This document shows positions 34,512 through 45,113 of a stretch of 64,000 nt of DNA, piece after piece. The stretch covers positions 412,053-476,052 of the forward strand of contig NZ_FPJZ01000001.1 in the NCBI RefSeq assembly GCF_900119485.1. Reading direction: 5' to 3'. Each line of letters begins with the position of its first letter. The first letter of the stretch is position 1. The position numbers were made by a program, and so were the translations under genes. Under the pieces are notes generated by a model, which was given only the letters and a program-made list of their open reading frames with translations, searched no databases and was not told the DNA's origin. This DNA comes from Thermoactinomyces sp. DSM 45891 (GTDB taxonomy: Bacteria; Bacillota; Bacilli; Thermoactinomycetales; Thermoactinomycetaceae).

Positions 34512-36815
34512 TTATAATCCAGAAAACATCTGACATATCTCTTTATACGAGCTATATACCAATGCCTGAAGAACTTCCTCTTTCTCCAGTTGTTGTCGAT
34601 AAGCCAACGAGTCGGTTAAAGGTCGTTTGGAAGGGCTTTCTATTATCTGGATCATTCCATTATTATTTTGTAAGAACTGTAATTCCTCGAACACTTGAAT
34701 CATAAAGGAAAGTGTTCGTTTTGACAATCCCGTTCTTTTTGTCAGAGATGGATATGATTTCAATAAAGAAAACGGCTTTTTTCCGTACAATAAATTGTAT
34801 AACTGTTTGAATTGTTCGCGTGAAGGGACTGCTAATAAATTTTGGTCGAAGTCACGATCTCCAAAGATAAAGTAGACCCGTTCGATATGTTGAATTTGAT
34901 TGAGATGATTCCGCCAAATCTCCATAGAGGGCGGGGGATCGATCCAAGCAATCTGTGTATATTGGGCGAGCACTTCCTCTGCTCCCTTAGCGCAATCTTT
35001 CCATGCGAGACAGGAGTATGTGTTTCCTGCTGGTAGCCGATGCCCAATCAATAGGACAGGCTTGTCACGTAATTTATTCAGATGGTCCTCTTTGTGATTA
35101 CTACGCCAATCAAAGATTTGCCTCTCATGTACAGCTAGGTCCCTGCAAATCAACTGCGGGGTACGGCGACCATTCCATTCATTAATTTGTAATTCACCGA
35201 CCACATGGATTTTACTAGTTGGAACCAACTCTTCTGCTAATTCTGCTTTGCGAAATGCAAGTGCATCCATGAAGATACGATCCATCTGAAGAGTCAATTT
35301 AAGATGGTTTTTATCAGCACCAATGGTTTGAATCTTCGCGATAGATGAATCTTTTAATAGAAAGCTAGGCGTTGCATTACCCATACCATATGGCTCTAAC
35401 AAAGCCAACTGTTCTAACATTGATAGCTCCACTTGATCGATCGTTAATTCATCGTCAATATGTGTCAAAGGGATATAATCTTCCTCTTGCAGAGTCTCTT
35501 GCGCAACACCTGACAATTTGGCATGGAAAGCTGGGATATCTTCAATCCTTAGCGACATGCCTGCTGCCATATAGTGTCCCCCAAATTGTGGAAGATACTC
35601 TTTACATGCAGTCAAAGACTCATATAGATCGAATCCAGCGATGCTTCTGGCCGATCCTTTTGCTATGCCTGTCTCTTCATCACAACCTAATACGATCACA
35701 GGTCGATAATATTTCTCCACAAGCCGGGAAGCTACAATGCCAATCACACCGACATTCCAGCCGGCCCTAGCGACAACGATAACGTGCTGATAACGATCTG
35801 GATCTTGTTCTACCATCTCTATAGCTTGTTCTGTAATTTCTTCTACGATCTGCTGACGTTCTTGGTTCATCTCTTGCATTTTTTCAGCCAGATGTTGCGC
35901 TTTACTTAGATCATCTGTTGTTAACAGTTCAACCGCTTGTCCTGCAGAATCTAAACGGCCACTTGCATTGATTCTGGGGCCTAGAAAAAATCCCACGTGC
36001 CCCGCAGTAGCTTGCCCCGCAATCCCCGCCACATCCATTAATGCGGAGAGGCCTTTATTGGTACGTTCATTTAAACGTTCTAATCCATATGTAGCCAGCA
36101 CTCGATTCTCATCCACCAGTGGAACGAGGTCTGCAATGGTACCAATAGCAACTAGATCCATCCACTCGGTAGGGGTTCTATCTAACAAGGCAGTGGCCAA
36201 CTTAAAAGCAACCCCTACTCCAGCCAAGGACTTAAAAGGATATGTACAATTTGGTTTCTTTGGATTGATCACCGCTACCGCTTCTGGTATTACAGGGGGT
36301 GGTTCATGATGATCCGTTATAATCAGGTCTAAACCGATCTCACGGGCAAACTCCGCCTCTTTTGTAGCGCTGATTCCCGTGTCAACCGTAACCACTAAGT
36401 CGTAACCATGTTCTTTTGCTTCTTTGAGAGCTTCTTGATTAAGGCCATAACCCTCCCGAAAGCGGTTCGGGATATAGTAATCAACTCGCGTAGTCAGGGT
36501 ACGAAACACATTTAATAATAAGCTCGTACTACTCACACCGTCTGCATCATAATCACCATAAATAAGGATCTTTTCTTGATGAGTCAGCGCAGAGCGAATT
36601 CGTTCAATCGCTTCCCTCATACCATCTAATGCGTAGGGATCATGTAAGAAATCCATGGAAGGACGTAAAAACCTCTGAGCCGTTTCGATATCGGTTTGCC
36701 CGCGACGAATCAGTAACCTGGCTATCGTCGGATGAACAGACAAACCTTCCGCTAATTTCTGGATCTGCTGTGGATCTGCCTCCACAGGGATCCATCTCGT
36801 CTTCGAACGAATCAT
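34512..36815 (-). CDS. recJ: Single-stranded-DNA-specific exonuclease RecJ
   Basis: 767 residues. 5'-3' ssDNA exonuclease in recombination and repair. DHH motifs: DYDADGVSS (metal site), TVDTGI, ITDHHEPP; DHHA1 motif FGGHYMAAGM; then an OB domain and the long C-terminal extension found in Bacillus-type RecJ. ATG at 36815 preceded by AGAGGTGAA; the frame is open 14 codons further, without a better ribosome site. Upstream of apt in the same direction. Confidence 0.96.
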   Translation of the reverse strand: MIRSKTRWIPVEADPQQIQKLAEGLSVHPTIARLLIRRGQTDIETAQRFLRPSMDFLHDPYALDGMREAIERIRSALTHQEKILIYGDYDADGVSSTSLLLNVFRTLTTRVDYYIPNRFREGYGLNQEALKEAKEHGYDLVVTVDTGISATKEAEFAREIGLDLIITDHHEPPPVIPEAVAVINPKKPNCTYPFKSLAGVGVAFKLATALLDRTPTEWMDLVAIGTIADLVPLVDENRVLATYGLERLNERTNKGLSALMDVAGIAGQATAGHVGFFLGPRINASGRLDSAGQAVELLTTDDLSKAQHLAEKMQEMNQERQQIVEEITEQAIEMVEQDPDRYQHVIVVARAGWNVGVIGIVASRLVEKYYRPVIVLGCDEETGIAKGSARSIAGFDLYESLTACKEYLPQFGGHYMAAGMSLRIEDIPAFHAKLSGVAQETLQEEDYIPLTHIDDELTIDQVELSMLEQLALLEPYGMGNATPSFLLKDSSIAKIQTIGADKNHLKLTLQMDRIFMDALAFRKAELAEELVPTSKIHVVGELQINEWNGRRTPQLICRDLAVHERQIFDWRSNHKEDHLNKLRDKPVLLIGHRLPAGNTYSCLAWKDCAKGAEEVLAQYTQIAWIDPPPSMEIWRNHLNQIQHIERVYFIFGDRDFDQNLLAVPSREQFKQLYNLLYGKKPFSLLKSYPSLTKRTGLSKRTLSFMIQVFEELQFLQNNNGMIQIIESPSKRPLTDSLAYRQQLEKEEVLQALVYSSYKEICQMFSGL

Positions 36816-36889
36816 AAAAAACCGTTCACCTCTCTTCGCGGTATGATTATAGCACAAAGATAGGGAAAACGGTGATTCATTCCTTATTT

Positions 36890-37792
36890 CTACTGCAAAA
36901 TTTTTCCATCATATGGGTTTACATGTACAAATACATCTTCTACATGATCAAAACGGTCTAAGAGGGTTCGCTTTACCTGCTTCCCAATTCGATGCCCTTC
37001 TTCAACTGTAATATGGGGATCTACGGAAATTTTTACGTCTACAATCACATAATGACCGTGCTGACGAGCACGTAAGTTATCAATATCCATCACACCTGTT
37101 ACTGGTCGAACTGCATCAATTAATTCTTGGGCTTCTTTCGGAAGAAGGACAGGGTCTAGTAAATTATAAATCGCTTCACGAGCTAATCGGTAAGCCATCC
37201 AAAAGACAAATAGCGAGACTACCATACCTGCAATCGGGTCGAGATAGACTAACTCGGGAACACCGATATACTGGCTTAGCACCGCCCCGAGTATCCCCAC
37301 TAAGGCCGCGATCGTGGCAAATACATCGGCGCGATGTTCATAAGCATGAGCTACTGTAGCTTGACTATTTTGACGCTTTCCTATCCGATAAGTATAACGA
37401 TATAACATCTCTTTTACCAAAATCGATAGCAAGGCGACAACCGCAGCCGAAATACCTGGGGGCTCCAATTTATCAAATAATGCTTGGAAGGAACTTCGTG
37501 CAATCTCCACTCCCACCATAGATAACAAGACCGCTACGATAAATGATGCCACTATCTCTGCTTTGCCATGCCCATACGGATGTTCGGGGTCTGGAGGACG
37601 CTTCGCTACACGAATTCCAAAATAGACAGTAAGAGAGCCCACTAAATCAGCTGCTGAGTGAGCCGCTTCCGCAATCAAGGCACGACTATTAGCCAAAAAG
37701 CCAACTATCCCCTTTACAATGGTCAATAAGATATTAAAAAATATCCCAATCCACGCTGCTCGATTGATCTCTTGAAACCGTTGATCACCCAT
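36890..37792 (-). CDS. Cation diffusion facilitator family transporter
   Basis: 300-residue divalent metal exporter of the CDF family. About six helices, the metal-site motifs HSAADLVGS (helix 2) and HRADVFAT (helix 5), the YGHGKAE signature after helix 2, and a cytosolic ferredoxin-like domain from about 210. ATG at 37792 with GGAGGAGC seven bases before. It sits between recJ and secF on the same strand, where B. subtilis has related yrvD/ytfP-type genes of different kind. Metal (Zn, Fe, Mn or Co) is not clear. Confidence 0.9.
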   Translation of the reverse strand: MGDQRFQEINRAAWIGIFFNILLTIVKGIVGFLANSRALIAEAAHSAADLVGSLTVYFGIRVAKRPPDPEHPYGHGKAEIVASFIVAVLLSMVGVEIARSSFQALFDKLEPPGISAAVVALLSILVKEMLYRYTYRIGKRQNSQATVAHAYEHRADVFATIAALVGILGAVLSQYIGVPELVYLDPIAGMVVSLFVFWMAYRLAREAIYNLLDPVLLPKEAQELIDAVRPVTGVMDIDNLRARQHGHYVIVDVKISVDPHITVEEGHRIGKQVKRTLLDRFDHVEDVFVHVNPYDGKILQ

Positions 37793-37804
37793 AGTTGCTC
37801 CTCC

Positions 37805-37841
37805 AGAAATAAGACCGCAGATCTTCTCCGCGGTCTTTTCC
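37805..37841 (-). terminator. Terminator after secDF
   Basis: Stem aagaccgc/gcggtctt with an 11-nt loop, followed on - by ATTTCT; weak U-run, so partial read-through to the CDF gene is possible. Confidence 0.6.
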
Positions 37842-37867
37842 TTCATTGTATGGAAACAATGATGTTC

Positions 37868-38785
37868 TTATTCAGTTGTAGGTGATAATTTCGGCTCTTC
37901 TTTTCCAGCCTTTATTGAGCGCCATTTCCACATAACCCAGGTCTGGGAGGCGATGAAGATCGAAGAATACGCTCCTGCTAATAGTCCAACAACTAGAGCA
38001 AGGGAGAAATTCCGAATTCCCTCTCCACCCAGTAGGAATAGGGATACGGCGCCAAATAATACAGTGAGAACCGTATTAATCGATCGAACCAAGGTTTGTT
38101 GGATACTTTGGTTTACCATATCAGATAATTGTTCCCATGTCTTTGGTTGTAGCTTCTCTTCATTTTCACGAATCCGGTCAAAGACGACAATTGTATCGTT
38201 CATCGAATAACCAATGATGGTTAGGATCGCGGCGATAAAGAATAGGTCTACTTCGATCTGGAACAGAGAGAAGAACGTGATGATAAGAAAAGCATCGTAT
38301 AACAACGTAGCTACCGTTGCCATCGCAAATCGATATTCAAAGCGAAATGCAATGTAAATCCCAATAATGGCACAAGCAATCAGTACGCCAATGATGGCAT
38401 TACGTGCCAGTTCGCGCCCGATAATGGGGTCTACTTTCTGTTCCTGCACCGTTACCTTCACATCAAATTCCTTTGATAAATCCCCTGCGAGTTTATCGAT
38501 TTTCGGCTTATCTAAAATACTTTCTGTACGGAAGACGACTATTTCTTTTTTGTCGCCAGCCGCACGTGCATTAGGATGCTTAAAACCGTTGTTCTCTAGA
38601 ACACTTTTTGCCTTTTCCACATCAACGTTTTGCTTCACCGTAAAATCAAGGCGTGTACCACTCACAAAGTCAACACCTAGATTTAATCCTTGAATAAAGA
38701 GAGAACCAATCCCGATTAACACGATGATGAGAGAGGCTAATAGGAACGGTTTGCGATAACGCACAAAATTAAATTTATAGTTCAC
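37868..38785 (-). CDS. secF: Protein-export membrane protein SecF
   Basis: 305 residues, six helices with a large extracytoplasmic domain after helix 1 (GVDFVSGTRLDF onward); later motifs DRIRENEE and SINTVLTVLFG. With SecD it uses the proton gradient to pull secreted proteins out of the SecYEG channel. The GTG at 38785 was chosen because AAGGAGG lies nine bases before it; the ATG at 38794 is directly next to that site. It overlaps the end of secD by 11 bp. In B. subtilis the two are fused as SecDF; here they are separate. Confidence 0.95.
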   Translation of the reverse strand: MNYKFNFVRYRKPFLLASLIIVLIGIGSLFIQGLNLGVDFVSGTRLDFTVKQNVDVEKAKSVLENNGFKHPNARAAGDKKEIVVFRTESILDKPKIDKLAGDLSKEFDVKVTVQEQKVDPIIGRELARNAIIGVLIACAIIGIYIAFRFEYRFAMATVATLLYDAFLIITFFSLFQIEVDLFFIAAILTIIGYSMNDTIVVFDRIRENEEKLQPKTWEQLSDMVNQSIQQTLVRSINTVLTVLFGAVSLFLLGGEGIRNFSLALVVGLLAGAYSSIFIASQTWVMWKWRSIKAGKEEPKLSPTTE

Positions 38786-40007
38786 CAATCTCATCCTCCT
38801 TCACACGGAACAGCACGGGATTTTTCACTAGATTTGAGTTGACTAAGAGTGACATCAACCAACGTGACAATCCAACTGCGGTCACAAAACTACACAAAAT
38901 CCCGACGATCAATGCCACTGAGAATCCTTTTACCCCAGCCGTACCAAAAGCAAATAAGACACCACCAGCTAAAATAGTCGTAAAGTTCGCATCAAAAATC
39001 GTTAAGAATGAGCGCTTAGAACCTGCTTTCAGCGCACTCTTCACCGTACGACCTACACGTAATTCTTCACGAATACGCTCTGACATAATGATGTTGGCGT
39101 CTACTGCCATCCCAATCCCTAAGATAAAGGCGGCAATCCCCGGCAGGGTAAGAGTTACTTTTAAGAAAGCGAAGATAACCAAGTTTAGGTATGTGTATGC
39201 GATCAGAGTCATAACAGCCACAAGACCTGGTAGACGATAGAAACCAATTACAAAGATAAAGATCATGAGAACAGAAAGTCCACCTGCTATTAAGGTATCC
39301 CTCATCGATTGATGTCCCAAACTCGCATCCACAGCAAAGCTTTGAACTTCTTGAAGCTTGATCGGAAGGGCACCTGCATTTAGGAGGCTTGCTAATTCCT
39401 TTGCCTCTTCTGGGGTCTTTTGTCCACTGATGGTTGCTTTCCCACCACTGATCACGGTTTGAATGACAGGGCTGCTCAACTCCTTTTCATCCAAATAGAT
39501 CGGTAAAGGTTGCCCTATGTATTTTTTTGTAATCTCTTCGAATTTTTTTCCATCTTTAAATTCAATGGCCACAACCGGGCTATTGTATTCATCGAAACTT
39601 AATTTGGCACTACCTGGTTTCAGGTCGGCACCCTTAATAACAGCCGTTTTTCCTGTTGGTTCACGGAATGTTAATTCAGCCTGTTTCCCTAAGAGCTCCC
39701 GAGCCTTCGCAGGATCCTTCACCCCTGCTAACTGTACCCGAATTCGATTATTCCCTTCAATCGAAATCTCGGGCTCAGACACACCCAGTACGTTAATTCG
39801 TCGCTCAAGTGCGTTTGCTACATCAAGAAGAATGGCTTTATCTACTTTTTGATCCTTGGGTGCCTCATATAAAACCTCAAAGCCCCCTTGTAAATCCAAT
39901 CCCTTTGTAATCTTGTTCCACACTGGAAGAGCGGTCGTACCAGCAAGCGCGAGGATCGCCACGACGATGATGATAAAAATCGTTACTTTTCCTTTTTTGA
40001 CCTTCAT
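38775..40007 (-). CDS. secD: Protein-export membrane protein SecD
   Basis: 410 residues. Helix 1, then the porter domain (from GLDLQGGFEVLYEA; about 35-210), then five helices with ILGIGMAVDANIIMSERIREEL (part: GMAVDANIIMSERI). Partner of SecF in the SecDF translocation motor. ATG with AAGGAGGACAG upstream. Overlaps secF. Confidence 0.96.
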   Translation of the reverse strand: MKVKKGKVTIFIIIVVAILALAGTTALPVWNKITKGLDLQGGFEVLYEAPKDQKVDKAILLDVANALERRINVLGVSEPEISIEGNNRIRVQLAGVKDPAKARELLGKQAELTFREPTGKTAVIKGADLKPGSAKLSFDEYNSPVVAIEFKDGKKFEEITKKYIGQPLPIYLDEKELSSPVIQTVISGGKATISGQKTPEEAKELASLLNAGALPIKLQEVQSFAVDASLGHQSMRDTLIAGGLSVLMIFIFVIGFYRLPGLVAVMTLIAYTYLNLVIFAFLKVTLTLPGIAAFILGIGMAVDANIIMSERIREELRVGRTVKSALKAGSKRSFLTIFDANFTTILAGGVLFAFGTAGVKGFSVALIVGILCSFVTAVGLSRWLMSLLVNSNLVKNPVLFRVKEDEIGEL

Positions 40008-40079
40008 GGACTGTCCTCCTTATTCCATTACCAAGTCCTATTATCCCAAGTGAAGCCCCGGGAGTCAATTGTGACAAAT

Positions 40080-40107
40080 AAAGCCATCAGCATGGCTGAT
40101 GACCTTT
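40080..40107 (-). terminator. Terminator of comN
   Basis: Palindromic hairpin catcag-ccatg-ctgatg with the flanking pair agcc/ggct, followed on - by TTTATTT. Confidence 0.55.
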
Positions 40108-40113
40108 AAGACT

Positions 40114-40407
40114 TTACTCACTTTTATAGATATTATGTAGCATTAACCAGTTCATAAAGCGGCTCGCTTTTAGAGACATAATATCGTTCACTAAGCGGTT
40201 TAGTCTCGGGGTGCCCTGACGATGTTCATCTGAAACACAAGCCCATATTTGTTCGGGTGTTACATTTTCATATCCATATAAATGAAACTCGGATGCTTTA
40301 CTTCTACAAAGATCTTCGAGGCATTCATCTAATTCTTCCGATGTTAATTGTTGAATTTCATCTTCATCGAAATCATATTCCTGTTCAGGCAAAGCTAGCA
40401 TCGACAT
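40114..40407 (-). CDS. comN: Post-transcriptional regulator ComN-like
   Basis: 97-residue acidic protein matching the post-transcriptional regulator family of B. subtilis ComN (YrzD), which binds the 5' end of comE mRNA and associates with the division site. Seen: an acidic N-terminus (YDFDEDEIQ), then LEDLCRSKASEFHLYGYENVTPEQIWACV (key part EFHLYGYENVTPEQIW) and NDIMSLKASRFMNWLM. The position next to spoVB and secD is the same as in B. subtilis. ATG with GGAGGGAAACG upstream. Confidence 0.85.
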   Translation of the reverse strand: MSMLALPEQEYDFDEDEIQQLTSEELDECLEDLCRSKASEFHLYGYENVTPEQIWACVSDEHRQGTPRLNRLVNDIMSLKASRFMNWLMLHNIYKSE

Positions 40408-40561
40408 CGTTTCCCTCCAATCTTACTCATTCGACATCTTTTGAATGTATCAATTCTGCACGCGTAACCTTCTTTCCTTCTATCTACGAAAAAGAGTCAT
40501 GAGCCTATCGGACAAGGCATAACTTGTACTAAAACGTAGTGGACGGAAGAAGGGAGTTACC

Positions 40562-42151
40562 ATGCACAAACAGAGCTTCCTCGCTGGCACCCTCATACTG
40601 GTAGGTGCTGGATTTTTAACCAAAATTCTTGGCTTTATCTATCGCATTGCTTTATCTCGTCTGATCGGGGACGAAGGAATGGGCCTTTTTCAACTTGCTT
40701 TTCCGATTTTAATCTTCGCTGTTGTGATCACTTCTGCTGGAATCCCTGTAGCAATCTCAAAGCTAGTATCCGAAGCTGAGGCTAAAAATGAAGAGCACAA
40801 GATCCCACACATCATTATTGTAGCAGGGATTGTAGTAGGAATCACCAGTACAATCGTTACCAGTTTGGTATTTGTCTTTGCTCCAATCTTAGCCAAAACC
40901 CTATTAACTGACCCTAGAACACTCTACGCTCTGATGGGAATCACTCCCATCATTCCTGTTATCGCCGTATCCAGCATCTTCCGCGGTTACTTCCAAGGCC
41001 GACAAAATATGAGCCCGTATGCTCTTTCTCAAATTATCGAACAAGTAGTGAGGATCTTTACGGTCCTCATGTTAGCAAAATATTTGCTACCCTACGGTGT
41101 GGAATATGCCGCTTCGGGGGCAATGATCGGAATGGTAATCGGTGAGTTTACAGGGATGTTATTCCTCTATTATCGATACCGAAAAGATCCAAAGTGTCCT
41201 ATTTTAAGAAAAATATGGAAGAGGAGAGAAAACAAGAAAGATGAAAAAAATATTGTGAGTCGATTCAACACGATAACCGACTTCTTCCGGGTTGCTGTTC
41301 CCGTTACGTTGAGCAGAACCATCGGCTCCCTTGCTTATGCGGTAGAGCCTATTATTGTATCGCAAAGTTTAGCCATTGCTGGGATCGCCGCAGCTACCTC
41401 TACAGCCTTATACGGCCAGTTAGAGGGAATGGCGTTACCGTTAGTCTTCTTTCCCGCTTTTATTACCTACGCCTTAACCGTCTCCCTCGTTCCAGCAGTG
41501 AGCGAGGCAGCAGCGCAAAATAATACCACCTTAATCGAGCGAAGACTACAACAGGCAATCCGGCTTTCTTTAATTATCGGTGCTCCCTGTACTATGTTGG
41601 TTTATGTGCTAGCAGAACCACTTGCTACCTTGCTCTATCATCAACCAAGTGTTGGTCAAATGATTCAGATCATGGCTCCCATTTCTTTATTTCACTACTT
41701 ACAAGGTCCTTTTGCCGCTGTGCTTCAAGGGTTGGACAAAGCAAATATCGCGATGCGAAATTCCATTATCGGAGCTGTCATTAAAATGGTATTTATCTGG
41801 CTCCTCGCCACTAGGCCATCACTTGGCATTATGGGAGTGGCCATCGCTATCAATATCGGCATATTCGTTGTAACCTGCTTGCATTTTCTTAGTATTATCA
41901 AACTCGTCCCTTACATGATTAATGCTAGAGAACTAGTAAAACTTAGTATCAGCATCGGTGGGATGGGATTCGTCTGCTACTATTTAGGAACCCAAGCACA
42001 TAGTCCCTTGTTACAACGCATTTTATTAACCATCTTATGCGGGTTCGGGATCTATCTCATTTGCCTCGTTCTCTTTTCCTTAATTCGAAAAGATGACGTA
42101 TCTCGTCTCCCATATGTAGGAGCTTGGGTGGCTCGGTTCCTCCCAAGATAA
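40562..42151 (+). CDS. spoVB: Stage V sporulation protein B (MOP-family flippase)
   Basis: 529 residues, about fourteen hydrophobic helices, of the polysaccharide/peptidoglycan-lipid flippase superfamily. SpoVB is needed for spore cortex synthesis. N-terminal GFLTKILGFIYRIALSRLIGDEGMGLFQLA (part: GFIYRIALSRLIGDEGMG) is the hallmark. ATG with GAAGGGAG upstream. Gene order with comN, yrbG and yrzE matches B. subtilis. Confidence 0.95.
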   Translation: MHKQSFLAGTLILVGAGFLTKILGFIYRIALSRLIGDEGMGLFQLAFPILIFAVVITSAGIPVAISKLVSEAEAKNEEHKIPHIIIVAGIVVGITSTIVTSLVFVFAPILAKTLLTDPRTLYALMGITPIIPVIAVSSIFRGYFQGRQNMSPYALSQIIEQVVRIFTVLMLAKYLLPYGVEYAASGAMIGMVIGEFTGMLFLYYRYRKDPKCPILRKIWKRRENKKDEKNIVSRFNTITDFFRVAVPVTLSRTIGSLAYAVEPIIVSQSLAIAGIAAATSTALYGQLEGMALPLVFFPAFITYALTVSLVPAVSEAAAQNNTTLIERRLQQAIRLSLIIGAPCTMLVYVLAEPLATLLYHQPSVGQMIQIMAPISLFHYLQGPFAAVLQGLDKANIAMRNSIIGAVIKMVFIWLLATRPSLGIMGVAIAINIGIFVVTCLHFLSIIKLVPYMINARELVKLSISIGGMGFVCYYLGTQAHSPLLQRILLTILCGFGIYLICLVLFSLIRKDDVSRLPYVGAWVARFLPR

Positions 42152-42158
42152 ATTAAAC

Positions 42159-42201
42159 ATGCCTCTGCTTAAAATGATTCCTTTCATCTTAGGCAAAGGC
42201 A
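42159..42201. terminator. Hairpin between spoVB and yrbG
   Basis: Imperfect 19-bp stem with two mismatches and a TTCCTT loop (atgcctctgc... with ...aaggcat) between convergent genes; no strong U-run. Confidence 0.5.
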
Positions 42202-42888
42202 TTATGTATCTCTTAAATCGATATAAATATTTCCATATTGATCAACACTTGCATAAAATACATTTTTAAAATCCTTCACTCCCTTTTTTCGCAACTCTTG
42301 CTTAAGCCATATATGGTTATATCCCGATTCCGTCAGTTCCTGCTCCTGCACCCTTCCTTCAATGATAACAGGAATTGGCATGCGAAACGGACGTAACTTA
42401 GAACCATCATTTTGCACATCTCCCTTTGTTAGTCGGGCCTTTTCCACCTTGGGAAACACGCTTAATTTCCCTGAAGTCTCTAATATAGCAATCTCTACAT
42501 CCGATACATCAGGGATGTCTTTTTCACGTAGTTGCATTAATAAGTCATCAAGATTATATCTTGATTTCGCCATTATGGAGTCAATAATTTTTCCATCTCT
42601 GACGATAACAGTTGGCTCTCCTTCAATCAGGTTGCGTGCTTTGCGACTCTTAAGCAACAAATATGACATCCCAATTTGTAATAAAACCAGAGCGAGAATG
42701 GGTACAATGGCATCCACAAGAGGTCTTTCAATATCATCTAGTACGATCGCACTTAGATCCGCGATCATAAATGATACAATTAAATCGAATATCGATAATT
42801 TCCCAATCTCTCTTTTTCCCATTAATCTCATCATGAGAAAAAGAAAAATATAGATGAAAATGGTTCGTAGCACGGACATCCAAAGCAC
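42202..42888 (-). CDS. DUF421 membrane protein YrbG-like
   Basis: 228 residues: three N-terminal helices (3-20, 35-55, 60-80) followed by a soluble DUF421 domain of two alpha/beta halves (about 85-225), with KSRYNLDDLLMQLREK and WLKQELRKKGV. This YetF/YrbG type is common in spore formers, with a proposed but unsettled role in spore or envelope stress. GTG start with AAAGGAGG seven bases before. Syntenic with B. subtilis yrbG beside spoVB. Confidence 0.88.
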   Translation of the reverse strand: MLWMSVLRTIFIYIFLFLMMRLMGKREIGKLSIFDLIVSFMIADLSAIVLDDIERPLVDAIVPILALVLLQIGMSYLLLKSRKARNLIEGEPTVIVRDGKIIDSIMAKSRYNLDDLLMQLREKDIPDVSDVEIAILETSGKLSVFPKVEKARLTKGDVQNDGSKLRPFRMPIPVIIEGRVQEQELTESGYNHIWLKQELRKKGVKDFKNVFYASVDQYGNIYIDLRDT

Positions 42889-43131
42889 ACAGTTTCCTCC
42901 TTTCCGGTGAAAATGGTAAGATACATTGCTCCTCGTTTAGCATAGTTGGTCGATTATATTTCAGTCCTATTTGTTTATTTTGACCGTAAGCCGATTTTTT
43001 ATGATCTCGAAATCTCTACTATTAAAATCATATATGAATGGACTGGCTCATAAATTGTACCAAAGCAGGCATTTCCGAAGTTACTTTGCCCGAATTGCCC
43101 TAATCAACATACGAAGGGAGTAGAATCCTTT

Positions 43132-43527
43132 ATGAAAGCAACGATTTTTCATTCCAATCGTACTGGCCTGAACTCCCCATGGATCATGGGCCAATGTGTG
43201 ATATGGTCATCCGTACTCATCCTTTCTCTCGGTACAGCCGTCGTACTCCGCTACACGGACCTCCAAACCAGTAGCTTGCCATGGATTACTTTTCTGATTA
43301 ACGCTAGCTCGATTTTTACGGGCGGTCTGATCTCTGGAAAACGAACGGAACGAAATGGCTGGATTATGGGGGGGATTCAAGGCATTCTTTACACACTGAT
43401 ACTGATGATCATCGGATTTCTCGCCTTTGATACCTCACTACGTGTCGAGCCGTTGATCTTTGGTATATGCTCATTTGGACTAGGAGCCTTAGGCGGGATG
43501 ATTGGGATTAACCTATCCAAAAAATAA
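43132..43527 (+). CDS. TIGR04086-type membrane protein YrzE-like
   Basis: 131 residues with four hydrophobic helices (about 18-40, 48-65, 75-97, 103-127) and the GGLISGKRTERNGWIMGGIQG loop (part: GKRTERNGWIMGG) of the YrzE family. The function is unknown. ATG with GAAGGGAG upstream. The neighbourhood (yajC-tgt on one side, yrbG-spoVB on the other) is that of yrzE in B. subtilis. Confidence 0.85.
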   Translation: MKATIFHSNRTGLNSPWIMGQCVIWSSVLILSLGTAVVLRYTDLQTSSLPWITFLINASSIFTGGLISGKRTERNGWIMGGIQGILYTLILMIIGFLAFDTSLRVEPLIFGICSFGLGALGGMIGINLSKK

Positions 43528-43567
43528 AAAGCTATTTCTCCTTTGATCGGAGAAAATAGCTTTTTAT
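43526..43567. terminator. Bidirectional terminator between yrzE and yajC
   Basis: Stem aaaaagctatttctcc/ggagaaaatagcttttt (one bulge), loop TTTGATC, T-run on both strands. Confidence 0.88.
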
Positions 43568-43575
43568 TTTTCTTC

Positions 43576-43869
43576 TTATGTCTCTTCAGTTGAAGTGGCT
43601 GTTACATCTGTGCCGGTTTTCTTTTCATTGATCGCGGCACGTTCAAAAACAAGACGAGTGTTGTCGTTTACTTTAATGGTAATGGTCTGATCATTTAAAT
43701 CGACGATCGTACCATGAAGGCCACCAATCGTTACAACTTTATCTCCCTTACTTAAAGAAGCGATCATAGCATTACGCTGTTTACGACTCTTATTTTGTGG
43801 ACGGATTAGCAAGAAATAGAAAATCGCGATTAGCAAGACAGGGAAAATAAATGCTTGGTACTGTTGCAT
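43576..43869 (-). CDS. yajC: Preprotein translocase subunit YajC
   Basis: 97 residues: one N-terminal helix (8-24) followed by the family motif LIRPQNKSRKQRNAM and GDKVVTIGGLHGTIVDL. Accessory part of the SecDF complex. ATG with AGGAGGAATACCC upstream. Last gene of the ruv-queA-tgt-yajC run. Confidence 0.95.
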   Translation of the reverse strand: MQQYQAFIFPVLLIAIFYFLLIRPQNKSRKQRNAMIASLSKGDKVVTIGGLHGTIVDLNDQTITIKVNDNTRLVFERAAINEKKTGTDVTATSTEET

Positions 43870-43897
43870 GGGTATTCCTCCTAAATGTGGTTTAAAT

Positions 43898-45049
<1,152 letters not shown>

Positions 45050-45113
45050 CTAACTTATTATCCATTATAACGAAAAAACCTTTACCACTGCCAATATTAT
45101 AGAAGACAAGTCA

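Noticed and set aside
38839..39240. 133-codon open frame on + inside secD
   Set aside because: It is antisense to a fully conserved secD, has no ribosome site and gives a low-complexity basic translation typical of a shadow frame. The same applies to other long antisense frames, e.g. in recJ (35968-36309), bceB-type (11539-11895) and ABC (61557-62117) genes.
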